This document shows positions 49,101 to 59,045 of a DNA stretch of 64,000 bases, in pieces. Position 1 is the stretch's first letter. Every line of letters begins with the position of its first letter. Source of the DNA: Corbicula japonica (taxonomy: Eukaryota > Mollusca > Bivalvia > Venerida > Cyrenidae). The notes beneath the pieces are model-generated. The model worked only from the letters and a program-made list of their open reading frames with translations, searched no databases and had not been told where the DNA came from. Location: the NCBI GenBank assembly GCA_038501625.1, contig JAZAYU010000113.1, forward strand, positions 248,001-312,000, written 5' to 3'. The translations under genes and the position numbers were made by a program.

Positions 49101-52100
49101 TTTCGCAGAGATGTAAAGTGAGTGCATGGAACGGCAAATCTGAGAAGGAGATTGTTATGTTTTATGTTTTATGGAAGTATACTGTTTGCAGAGAGGCAGT
49201 GTTATCTGAGATGACAACGATTATCAGAGACGACACCGATATAAGAAATTCTATTATTAGTAAGGCTATGTTAATTAGTTGAGTAAGCATGTGATAGAAC
49301 CGTAGTATTTGATTGCTACGTAATCCTGCTTCTTGATCATGTTTTCAATTACATTCATATCTTTCGATTTAAAGCTGCTGACAACCTGGAGTAGATTGAT
49401 TGTTCTTGCATACCAGATCAAGTCATCCGGTGTTTTCACCCGGGTAGGAAATTTCGATCCTACACCCCCATCAAGAATGAGACACGCGCTTTATATGACG
49501 TCATGACGTCTTACGCAGTTATGAATGAAAGATGGAATGTCGCGTATATAAAAAAGTAGTGGAAAGAAAAAATTACGTGAATATATCCCAAAATACGCAA
49601 AATAAATACTGTATGCCAGAAAAAGTATCATTCACTTATGATGGGTAAAGATCGCTTGGTCTGGCCCTCGTAAAATATGCACATAGGCGGTAACTCGGCA
49701 GAGAGTCGTTACAGTTACCGCCTATGTGCATATTTCACTCGGGCCGGATCACGTGATCTTTACCAAACACACGTTAATGATACTTATAGTGTTTGATGTG
49801 ATAATTAATAACATATTAATAAGTTGTGTGGAAATCTTTGGGTTGTGCACATGTTTGTTAGTATTGTAAACTAATGACATTTTTTTCCCAGGTTTAATGA
49901 TAAGACATCATTTTTCGGAGAGGGGGAGAATGTAGCGGAGTGGTTTTTATACGCCCGAAAGGACGTATTATGTTATCGCCTTGGTGTCCGTCTGTCCGCC
50001 TGACTGTCCGTCAGTCCGTAAGCGATTTCCCGTCCGCTCTGAAACACTTGACGCCTTGAAGGATTTTAAATAAACCTGACACAAATGTTTATCACATTGA
50101 GACAACGCGCAGAAGCCTTGTTCCGGATTGCTGGCTTCAAGGGCAAGGTCAGACTTAGTAGATAAAGGTCATAGTTAGCAATTGTACCTTCCGCTCTGTA
50201 AATTTTGAACCCCGTAAAGGATTTCAAAGAAACCTGACACAAATGTTCACCACATTAAGATGACGTACAGAAGCCATGTTCCGGATGGCTCGCTTCAAGG
50301 TCAACGTCAGACTTAGGGGTCAAAGGTCATAGTTAGGCATTTTCCTTCAGCTCTGTAACTTTTCAACCCCTTGAAGGATTTTGAAGAAACCTAACACAAA
50401 TGTTTAACACATTGGGACGACGTGCTGATGCCATGTTCAGGATTGCTGGCATTAAGGTCAAGATCAGATATAGGGGTCAAAGTTATGTCGGAAAAATAGC
50501 TTATAGCTTATGTTTTTCATTGTACCAAATCGACATTAAATTGTATCTTGTATCTTTATTTTCAAGCAAATATTTTAGGCCATGATTAGTGTAATAAGTA
50601 CTTTTCTGCAAAGAAGGACGAAGCAGTTAATATTTAAAAAAGTGCCAACTCGTCAACAATTTTTGCAACTCCTGTACATATCTTATTAAACTAGAATATG
50701 TTGTTCCACCGAAACATGACATTGTGTCGCCTGCTTGCAAAAAGATGAAATGTGGGCCTATGTTTTATCATATATGATAAACTATGTAATTCAAGTTGAA
50801 TTGCAATACTACAAAAATACCAATTTAAAGTGATCACTTATTATCTTTATTGTATATTTCAATTATACGCAAAATAAAGTTTCAGATTAAAATCATTCAA
50901 AGGAGCACAACTCAAAGCAGATACCGTCATTAAAACAGAGGTCATAATATTTTATCTATTCTGTCAGAAGAACAAAGGCTTTCCAAGTTATAAGCCATTA
51001 AGTTTCAGGTTTAAGTTAATTGAAAGGGACATAATTAAAAAAAGTTCATCAGGAGTTATCATTCTCAGTGTCACAGATGGCTCTGTTGATGCAGTTGACA
51101 TATTTCAAATATATAAGTAAACATGACAAGTACTTTGTATGTTATAGGCAACTTTAAGTAGCATAACAAAGTCATTTAAGTAATAAATATAGTGAAACAG
51201 GTGTAACAGTTTTCATTCTTGTTTTCAAAATGGATTTTGTTCATGATATCATCTAATTATGCAGCTAATAGGACAAGGACTTAATGTTACGGGAAACATA
51301 AAAGTTCCATATTAAAGTCATTTGAAAGGGACATTTCTCCAAAAATGGTCAAACAGGAGTTATCATTATTGTTGTTACAGATGGCTTTGTATATGAAGAT
51401 GATATATTCCAAGTATAAAGTTTATAGGACAAACATTCGTTTTATTAATAACATGTTCTTGTATGGCTGTAACGAGATGTTTAGAGCAAGAGTACTTCAG
51501 TATTTGTCAAGAACGAAAACGAATTCAACTAGAAAGCTTAGAGCATTACCTTGCGCAAGAAATCAAACTTCTTTTCCCTAGAGGCATTCCATGAACTCCA
51601 GTATTGCTTGCGCCATTGCATATCTAAAAATAGTCAATTGGCATATCAGTAATATCCGCATTTACAAAACATAGCCTCCGAACACAGCTAAACCTTTGAG
51701 AGGAAATTGCTTTCATCTCAACATATTTTGATATGCCATTTCGAAATGTAACCTTTGGCATTTAATCGGTATGGCAGATACTTCAATTCAGCTAAAATCG
51801 CAAACGGATTGCTACACAAACACTACACAAAGTCCGTATAGTCATATATTGAAAACTGCCTTTGTTATATTCTTCAAGTATTTATATGTCCCCAATCCTA
51901 AGCCTTAAAACCTGTCCAGGAACAAGACAGTTGAACCTTCATCCAGCAACCACGTGCCTTAAACAGCCGGTTTAAATATGTCCTAAACTGATATTTTGTT
52001 CTAATATCTTAAAGAGCCACCTGCGTTCAGCAGCCACTTTATATCACTCCCTTGGGTTGCTGCTGAACACAGGTGTTACTGTTGATATTTTTATAATATA

Positions 52101-55100
52101 ATTGCTTTAATGAGACGGAGTGTTATGATAATCTGATACGACATGTCTTTCATAAACTTCTAGTATTTCGTTTGCAGCTTTCAAGTCTTCTGAAACTATA
52201 GGCTGTATACAAGTACCTTTCACTTACATCGTTAGCACGACAGCCGCCGTTGTAAACAATCGACAGCCCATCTGTAATCTTTTCTTCCATATAACACATC
52301 TAATGACAAAACAAGATACAATAATAAAGAAAAGATTTAAACTGATTTACGTATCTTTTTTAAAGAACACTTCATATGCATAAACACTAATTATATTAGC
52401 ACAAGTTTCAATATGCAAGAACACTGATTAAGTAAGCAGAAAAATAAATATACAGAAGCACTGGTAATGTTACCAGCAGAAAAAATGCAACACAAACTTT
52501 GCTCCAGGTTCAAATTAAATAAGCTTACAACTAATATTTTAGATATAACGACAGTCAAACCTTTCGTCAAAGACCACGCAGGGGATTACCCAAAATTGGT
52601 CTATGAAAGCATGCGGTATTTGTTCACAGGTCAGTTTGTTAAATCGGTCAAATAAACAAATAAAATGTGGTTTTATCAACATGTGGTCTATGTTAACAGG
52701 TGGCATTTAGCAGTTGTACTGTACGTAAAAGCAATAATAATCTCTTAAAGTTAAATATATTTTAGTGAATTGAAAGTTTAACGAAATGCGGATTCAATCA
52801 TTTTCTTTTTCCATTTCAAAATAAGTTGAACGCAAAGTAATTGTAAATTAATTGCATTTATCGAGTTATGAAAACCATTGACTGGTTTAAAGTCTTAAAA
52901 GACAGAACGATTTCACTCTTACATTAAATAACATAACTGATCGATCAAATCCCATTCAACGCTGTAAATTGAAGCGTTGACTGTTCCAAATATTTTTTTT
53001 CTGAACACAGTATTACAAACGCCGGTAAGAATATTAACTTTTGTTATAACATGAAGAGCTTTTGGTAATGCATAATTTGTAGACATGTTGAAATACTGGT
53101 GATTAGGCCTCTAAATAGTTTTGTGGAGGGAATATGCGGACCAGTAAAAGGAATTCTACGAAAATTGAATTGGTGCTCTGTTACCTAACTATTAAAGTAT
53201 TAAAAGGAATTGTCCATCTTCACAAGGCTCCATTTTTAAAAAGATTTTAAGAATGTATATGATGTCAGTTTGGGGACAAAAATGGAGAGTTTCTGCACAA
53301 TCAGATAGGTAAAAAAACAGTAATAAGTATTGATTTATATATATATCATCTGACCTGAGTAAGTTCTGACCTAGGGACAGTTTGCATATCCTTGAAGTGA
53401 GGGGTTGCAATACAGAGAGGGACTTCTTTTTTATTTTTTTTCGTTCTAAGCCTCCATATGGCATATTTGTGTGAGAAAATTTAAAAGTTTGTCAAGATGA
53501 AGAAAAATTGGCCAATGACCTTACGTGTAAAAGATGCACATTTGTAAAGTAGATTATAACATTTCAGTCATGATAGTCAGCTTTATTTGAGCAAATATAC
53601 CAGTAGTGAAATTAAATGTCTATAGGTGTCTGACTGAGTAATAGATTTGGTCATTTTAGTAAAGAATCTTCATTTTAACAAAAACCTGGTATTAAATTTA
53701 CCAAAAGGTTGTAAGTAATAATCTCTAAAATATTGCACTATTGGGTCAACCGTTATCTCTGTCTTTGATTGCTAATTTTCAGGAATGGATATTCAGACAC
53801 CTCACAGAGGTCTGTTGACTATCTGTCAATAAAAGCATTTTTTGTGGTATTCCTAGAACTAATTGTCATTTAGAAAAGGTTTTAGAGCAGTATTGGGTAA
53901 TTTAAGCACTATTCAAATAAAGCTCATTACTGAAGGATTTTCCAGACTCAGACGTAACCAAAAGCAAATGGATGTGTCTGCCAGAGGATTATTTTGCATA
54001 TTTTAAACTTTTTGTACATATTTCATGCTAAATTACCAGCTTTTACTTTGGTGTAATAAATTAGGTGCTAACTTTGCCTGATAGCTTCGTTTGGTTAGGG
54101 TTAGCCTCCTATTTAAGGCATGGCTGTTTTTCATTGTAACAGTTGCAGAAATACATAAATTCAGCTTTTTATCATATAAATGTGATTTTTGTAAGTTATA
54201 TCCAGTTGCATATTCATTAAGGCAGTATTACAAGATCAGAAAAAGGTGATAAATGTTGAATATTTTAAGTTTTTATATGTGGGGGGGGATGTAACAAAAG
54301 TTGCTATGTATACATGTAAATAAAGAACAAGGCCAAGCCAAAAATATAAGTGCAAATTGTGACAGACATGTTATAAGGCATCTGTAAGAAAATTAAAATT
54401 TTATTAAATGGTACCATTTTTCACTATTCAAATCTATAGTACTTATATTACAGGCAAATGAACAGTGAGTACTTGTATAAGATTGAAGCCTTCGGGCTGA
54501 ATTGAGGAAGTCAAGCCTGGTTGGTAAAAAAATGAAAATAAATATTTTAAAAGAAAATTATTTTGAGAAAATATAATGCTTTTGTTGTAATTTGAAGACA
54601 AAATATATGAAATTGATAATAAAAGATAAAATAAAATTTAACTTGAATAATAGCTTTTATATTTGACAGGATTTAAACAAAAGTTCCGCAGAGACTTGGG
54701 TGATACACTTCTGGTTAAAATGCCAAAAGTTTATCGGTCATGCTATGATTGACTTGGTATTTTACGGTGTCTTTATGTTGTTTCTCGTAAGAATTTTAAG
54801 GCTTGACTCAATAGTAAATGCAGAACTAGACGAATGTGATAATAGAATTATTTCGGAAATTGAATTGGTGGTCTGTAACCTTAACTGTATTTCATCGTCA
54901 ATAGTCATACAATTGTGCAAAGTCAAATCGGAAGTATACACTGTCAGCATGCATTTTAGCACGGCAGTTTTTCATCGAAAAATGAGTCAGTCTACAGAAA
55001 GAACTTAACCAAAGCAAAGAGCGTGTATGAGTAATTGTGTGCAGATCCTTTAACATGTTATGTGTTGTAGTCTTGCAACAGCTCGAAGCCGATCTAACCT

Positions 55101-56298
55101 GATTTTATAATATCAATAAATCACACCATTGAAGGTAGACATCTTTTATTACTGGCGCCCTCTACAATGTACTTAACAAGGGATACAACCTCAACAGTAA
55201 TACAGAATAAAGTACAACTAGATTTATCTCCCTTTGTAACTAGGTTCATTCAATACACTACATGCATCTTCTTAATTTGAAGTTTACAAAGTGTCTTTAC
55301 CTCTGTTCTCGCGTCACAAGTTACCAAAGTGCGACAATCACCAAGAGTAACAGCGTTGTGACAGGACCTACACAACAGTACATTGTTTGGATCCAACTGT
55401 CCTTCAACTTTGAAAATATATTGAATTAAATTTCTGTTGAGAGTTGTCACTCCTTAACATTCTAAAATCTGTTGAAGAGTCTCAAAGGAGCGAGAACTCT
55501 ATGTGGAGATCGGATTTCATATGGAATATTTAAAGCGCATATGTTTTAATTTGAACGGCGATGTTTGAAGCTCCCGTTCTTTGCTTATTAAAACAAACTC
55601 TGAAAAATACTACTTCAAATGAAATGCGTTCTTAATTTTATTTCACATTGATATTTTGTTCAAAAAATTCAAGGGAACGATCAGCGACTGTCACAATAAA
55701 CAGGATTCCCGTACATCCAAGCGGCCACTAAACGTAAGAATGGCCATTCGTAAAACTTGTACATGTTCTGTATTTTCGTACATTTACAAAATACCTGCAG
55801 TTTGAATGTATTGAAGGACGGGAATTTTATATGACTTTCCACTTCGAAATATACATAAAATTTATCATAAAATAAGAATCGTTTTTTTCATGAACCACTC
55901 AAAATTTATAATTTTAATTATAGAAAATACTATAAGTAGGTCGTAACTAGACGTTGACTTACTTACCCTGAAATCCTCCGAGCTGAGAAACAATAACTGC
56001 AAGAACCTGAATAAAAACAAATCATCGAACCAATCAGAGATGCTCAAATATTCATAACTCTATTTATAGAAAATACTATAAGTAGGTCGTTACTAGGCGT
56101 TGTCTTACTTACACTCACATCCTCCAAGCTGAGAAACAATAACTGCAAGAACCTGAATAAAACAAATCATCAAACCAATCAGAGACGCTCAAATATTCAT
56201 AATTCTATTTATAGAAAAATACTATAAGTAGGTCGTTACTAGGTGTTGTCTTACTTACCCTCAAATCCTCCGAGCTGAGAAACAATAACTGCAAGAAC
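43106..56298 (-). CDS. Secreted protein with two Ly6/three-finger-like domains
   Basis: Exons, in order on the - strand: a signal-peptide exon (one of 56259-56298, 56113-56152, 55967-56006), A 55301-55407, B 52228-52299, C 48448-48550, D 47155-47261, E 43106-43453 (stop 43106-43108). All edges carry GT-AG and the phases agree (1, 0, 0, 1, 0). Domain 1: CRSC, CRTLVTC, MCYMEE, NGGCRAND, then NNRCCDFSDDCN, the CC....CN ending of Ly6 folds. Domain 2: CYYC, NCVTLEVC, LCQIMMKR, ACGG and CHSCCADGGCN. Exons A and D are both 107 nt and start the two domains in the same phase, which points to internal domain duplication. The C-terminus is hydrophobic in part and could hold a GPI signal, but this is unsure. 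The Met exon was not found. Ly6-type proteins bind receptors or act at the cell surface; the ligand is unknown. Confidence 0.7.
43495..44150. repeat. Tandem repeat, unit about 60 bp (intron D-E)
   Basis: Words such as GTACTGTTCGACTA, ACATTCAAAGC(T/C), AAATATCAAAATAAAAGTAC recur about ten times with variable spacing. Several short frames here are repeat artefacts. Confidence 0.75.
44680..45450. repeat. Minisatellite, 28-bp unit, about 27 copies (intron D-E)
   Basis: The unit begins GTTAGAACATTGGTTAAGTG and ends TCGGTGTA. Variants (TTGATTTAGTG, TCGATGTAG, TTATAACATT) are clustered, with runs of the same variant side by side, as expected from unequal exchange. Confidence 0.9.
45965..47040. repeat. 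Satellite-like array, 66-bp unit (intron D-E)
   Basis: The unit contains CCGCATCTGA(G/C), TATTCCACCCTTATCAGTGA and TCTAAATAACTTATTAA. In the core (46440-46900) the unit is exactly 66 bp, a multiple of three, so a 148-codon frame on + (46449-46895) and a 78-codon frame on - stay open. Each repeats a 22-residue unit. The first units (45965-46275) are longer because they contain a family A tail. Confidence 0.85.
46045..46205 (-). repeat. Family A tail embedded in satellite units, two copies
   Basis: GTGTTTTGTGAGTGTGGCGA plus TTTCTGATATGCATATATTACTTTTTTATT occurs twice, about 114 bp apart, between otherwise normal satellite units. The same tail follows family A at 41200 and 56920. Confidence 0.7.
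47262..48447 (-). other. Intron C-D of the Ly6-like gene
   Basis: AT-rich. Two stretches (47605-47690 and 48240-48400) are made of degenerate TCCGATCCG / CGCTCC words and look like decayed simple repeats. No other gene was seen. Confidence 0.4.
49624..49784. mobile_element. 161-bp hairpin element (intron B-C)
   Basis: AGTATCATT...GGTAAAGATC at the left is inverted as GATCTTTACC...AATGATACT. The inner arms AAATATGCACATAGGCGGTA and its inverse are perfect. MITE-like insertion. Confidence 0.7.
49945..50580 (+). repeat. GTCCGTC-bearing dispersed element with ~120-bp internal units
   Basis: After ACGCCCGAAAGGACGT and a GTCCGTC-rich run, three units of about 120 bp repeat (GTAACTTTT.AACCCC, GAAGGATTT.AAA.AAACCT, CACAAATGTTTA.CACATT, TTCAAGGTCAA.GTCAGACTTA). 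It resembles the organisation at 2976-3805. Confidence 0.6.
50600..52227 (-). other. Part of intron B-C with decayed dispersed repeats
   Basis: Similar phrases recur at about 51020-51090 and 51330-51390 (GAAAGGGACAT, CAGGAGTTATCATT, GTTACAGATGGCT), marking an old repeated element. 51890-52080 carries an inverted pair around GTTCAGCAGCCAC/TTGCTGCTGAAC. No exon was found. Confidence 0.4.
52810..55514. repeat. Segmental duplication, copy 1 (~2.7 kb, contains Ly6 exon A)
   Basis: From CCATTTCAAAATAAGTTG onward this segment matches 61287-64000 at about 99%, with a few substitutions and small indels (e.g. extra GGGTTTGGAGTCC near 62380 in copy 2). It lies in intron A-B and exon A of the Ly6-like gene, so this is the native setting. 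The identical 102-codon and 66-codon frames in both copies follow from the duplication. Confidence 0.93.
55967..56006 (-). CDS. Signal-peptide exon, copy 1 (nearest exon A)
   Basis: Encodes VLAVIVSQLGGFQ plus one base. Phase 0 at the start and 1 at the end, fitting exon A (starts phase 1). Acceptor TTTTATTCAG, donor GTAAGT. The hydrophobic core and the following Gln-Val-Glu-Gly look like the end of a signal peptide. Confidence 0.65.
56113..56152 (-). CDS. Signal-peptide exon, copy 2
   Basis: Encodes VLAVIVSQLGGCE plus one base (T). Same length, phases and splice sites as copy 1. It would place Phe, not Val, at the junction with exon A and adds a Cys. Confidence 0.6.
56259..56298 (-). CDS. 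Signal-peptide exon, copy 3 (most upstream)
   Basis: Encodes VLAVIVSQLGGFE plus one base. Acceptor TATATTCAG, donor GTAAGT. Splice sites and frame are intact. Confidence 0.6.
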
Positions 56299-56329
56299 CT
56301 GAATATAACAACTTATCACTGAATAAGCC

Positions 56330-56520
56330 AAGAAGGAGTAAGAGAGTGAGCATGGTTAATAAAATGATCAGTTTCAAAACAGAGACAACAAATAAAAAAG
56401 AGAACCCGAGGGGTTATCGCCTTGGAAAGGACAGTTGCAAAACAATTTGCCAATTGGGGTTTAAATCAGGTTCTAGGGTGCCCCAACCTCACACTTGCAT
56501 CAACAGGTTCTCATTACGAC
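56330..56520 (+). repeat. Repeat family A copy (+ orientation)
   Basis: GAGCATGGTTAATAAAATGA, GAGGGGTTATCGCC, GGTTCTAGGGTGC, CTCACACTTG and CAGGTTCTCATT. The inverse copy 56660-56960 follows about 140 bp away, making a large inverted pair. Confidence 0.65.
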
Positions 56521-56659
56521 TGTAGATGCTTATAAGTTTTTCGCTTGTTGAAAGTAATTACCCTTAATTACCCGCCCATTTGTCTTTGAAATGCTATTTC
56601 CTTCTTATGTTTTATATGTTTGTGTGCTTTTGCATGCAACATTGTTGATGCGATGGGTG

Positions 56660-56960
56660 GGTTTGAGTTATTTCACCAGGACAACTTGTATTTGTTTTGT
56701 GATACGAGAACCTGTTGGGACAAGTGTGAGGTTGTTGCACCCTAGGACCTGGTTTAAACCCCAGTGGCAATTTGTTTTGCCACTTACCGTTCCAAGGCGG
56801 TATTCCCAAAGGTTCTCATTTTCGTTAATTGTTTGTGGCTTCCTTTTTGAATCGACATACTTATAACAAACATTCCTCTCTCTCTTCATCTCTTCTTTTT
56901 CGCTGCGTAGGGAGGCTGTGTTTTGTGAGTGTGACAATTACAAGACGAATATATGCATAT
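56660..56960 (-). repeat. Repeat family A copy (- orientation) with tail
   Basis: GAGAACCTGTTGGGACAAGT, GCACCCTAGGACCTGGTTTA, GGCAATTTGTTTTGCCACTT and AAGGTTCTCA, then GGGAGGCTGTGTTTTGTGAG and ATATGCATATATTACTTTTT. This is the most complete copy in the window. Confidence 0.65.
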
Positions 56961-57019
56961 ATTACTTTTTTATCCAAACAAACCAACACTTCTTGGCGAA
57001 TCATTGCCAGTTTATAAGG

Positions 57020-58060
57020 CTAAAGTGCTTTCGATCAATAAGTGGTTCACCATATAAATTGTGAAATAATGTTCTCTATATCAAGTTACGCTGATCATGT
57101 GGTAAAAATGTGAGGCCAGTGATATCTTGCCCAATGGTAACATTACAGGATTAAGCAAATACCATTTAATTTTGTTTTTATCTATTTACCATTGGTAGCC
57201 TTATATTCTGTGATTGCAATACAGGGAACGACAATATTTAAACCAATACATCAATACACATATAATTTGGACAATGTGTCAGCTGGATGTTGGCGTAGGT
57301 TCTAAAATAAATGTCATGAACTTAAGGATACGTCGTTGCTAATCATAAATTTCGAAAAATAACATTCCGTTGTTCAAATCATGCGCTTGATGCAAAACTT
57401 GGCTATTTCATTTATATTTCTATATGAGTTTGAATAGTAGTGCACCAAGGCCTCAAAACTTGAAAGAAAATCACATTGCATTAATGAGATAACAACAGAT
57501 AATTGTGATTTTTCCCTCCGTGAGGTGTCCTCATTTGGAAGTGACAGAAACCCACGCGTGTCGCTATTTCTTTAAAACACGCAATAATTTTAACACATAA
57601 CTTTGAAATATATAAACAAATTTATCCTTTAAAATATCCATGCAGGGATAAAGGTATATAACATATTTATAAACAACAACTCTTTTTTACTCGTTTCTTC
57701 CATTTGCTTTCCATAATGCATTTTATAAAAGAAAGAAAATGTAGCATTGTTTTGACATTGACAACTGATGAAGGTCAATGGTCAAAAAGCCTAATTAAGA
57801 GTTTTTTTTATAAACACACTTACGAGAATCATAGTTTACAAGTCCTGTATGCCAGTTTAATGTCTATTTCAAAAGCCAAGCTTATAGCTTATTTCAACGC
57901 TTTGTTCTTATCAGTGTCACTTACTGATGAAATTCTGTTATCTCTGAAACTTTAGGCTTGTATTAACCCATTCTCTCTTTCTATCTTTACTCTTTAGCTG
58001 TGATTAATGTATGTGGCAATTATTAATATGCATATTTCACTATCTCGCGATGAAATGTAT
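57020..58060. other. No gene seen
   Basis: AT-rich sequence between repeat elements. One 83-codon frame (57704-57955, +) has no splice context or recognisable motif and is not supported as a gene. Confidence 0.4.
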
Positions 58061-58068
58061 AGTAGATA

Positions 58069-58217
58069 TTTGTTTTTACCAGTGTAAGATAGAAATATAT
58101 TTCACCGAGTGAGCTCCGGAATTCGTATTTTCACGAGTAGCGAAGCCACGAGTAAAAATACACAATTACAGAGTTAACGAGTGAAATATATTTCTATCTT
58201 TCACTGGTAAAAACAAA
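58069..58217. mobile_element. 149-bp MITE, TIR TTTGTTTTTACCAGTG
   Basis: TTTGTTTTTACCAGTGTAAG and the following ATAGAAATATATTTCAC are inverted at the right end with one or two changes. CACGAGTA...TACTCGTG words form the centre. No coding capacity. Confidence 0.75.
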
Positions 58218-58906
58218 TTTTCTTTTTATTAAAATTTATGCTTTTAGAGCAAAATTTCCGTGAATTTGACAGAAAAATTGCAAGAAATGGCGCCAACACC
58301 GCTTGCTAATGACGTGACGTCATGACGTCAATTATACAAATTTGAACCCGTTTTCTAAACGTTCTCAAACCTTATATGCGTTTGGGCACCACTGTTTGAA
58401 AACAGTGAAATACCACTTTCTTTTATTTCATCGGGAAAATTCTATAATTCACTGAAAAGCATAAAATTAAATGGTTTGTCTAATTAAAATAAGAAAGCAG
58501 TTCTATATTCTGTAGATGAATCTCTTTGATGTTTTATCCTTAATGTGTTTGTGTGGCAGACAAACAAGCCTTTAATTTACATTGAGTCAGTAGATTAATA
58601 GTTCTCGAGATCGTTAAGACTGATAAAAAACACAAACCATCGAAAAGTGTATACTCTCAAAACAGAAAGATACAATTGCCTTAAATTATAAATTTGACTT
58701 GAGGGCTTATCGTCCACACCAGTATATCGCTCACCTAACTTTTGGTTTATTAATATACAGGTTGACCAAGAGCTAAGCGAAAGTGCCAAAAAGAATGAAT
58801 TAGATAGAAATCTAAATTGAACGTAATCCTGATGTGTTCCAAGAAATGACATTTTATCTCTTACTCCACAGAAGCTTTTATTGCAGAGATAAAAATGGGT
58901 TAATTA

Positions 58907-59045
58907 AAATGAATGAAATGATCAATTTTAATGAGACACTGAAAACAATTAACTTAGGGGTTACATGCACCACCGTGGAACGAATGGTCAGTGGGTAAAA
59001 CAATTTCCCACTCTGGATTTAAATCAGGTACTACGGTGCACCATT
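58907..59045 (+). repeat. Repeat family A fragment overlapping the DUF4806 upstream exon
   Basis: AATGAATGAAATGATCAATT, TTAGGGGTTACATGCACC, AAAACAATTTCCCACT and GATTTAAATCAGGTACTACG follow the family A order. The open frame of the next exon candidate runs through this fragment. Confidence 0.5.

Larger units (their letters stand above)
55915..56320 (-). repeat. Three tandem ~145-bp units, each with a signal-peptide exon
   Basis: GAAAATACTATAAGTAGGTCG occurs at 55923, 56069 and (with one extra A) 56214, periods 146 and 145. Each unit holds a 40-nt exon with its own acceptor (TTATTCAG or TATATTCAG) and donor (GTAAGT). Confidence 0.9.

Noticed and set aside
54700..55008. 102-codon frame, identical in the copy at 63186-63494
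   Set aside because: The identity comes from the segmental duplication; there are no motifs or codon evidence, and it lies in an intron of the Ly6-like gene.
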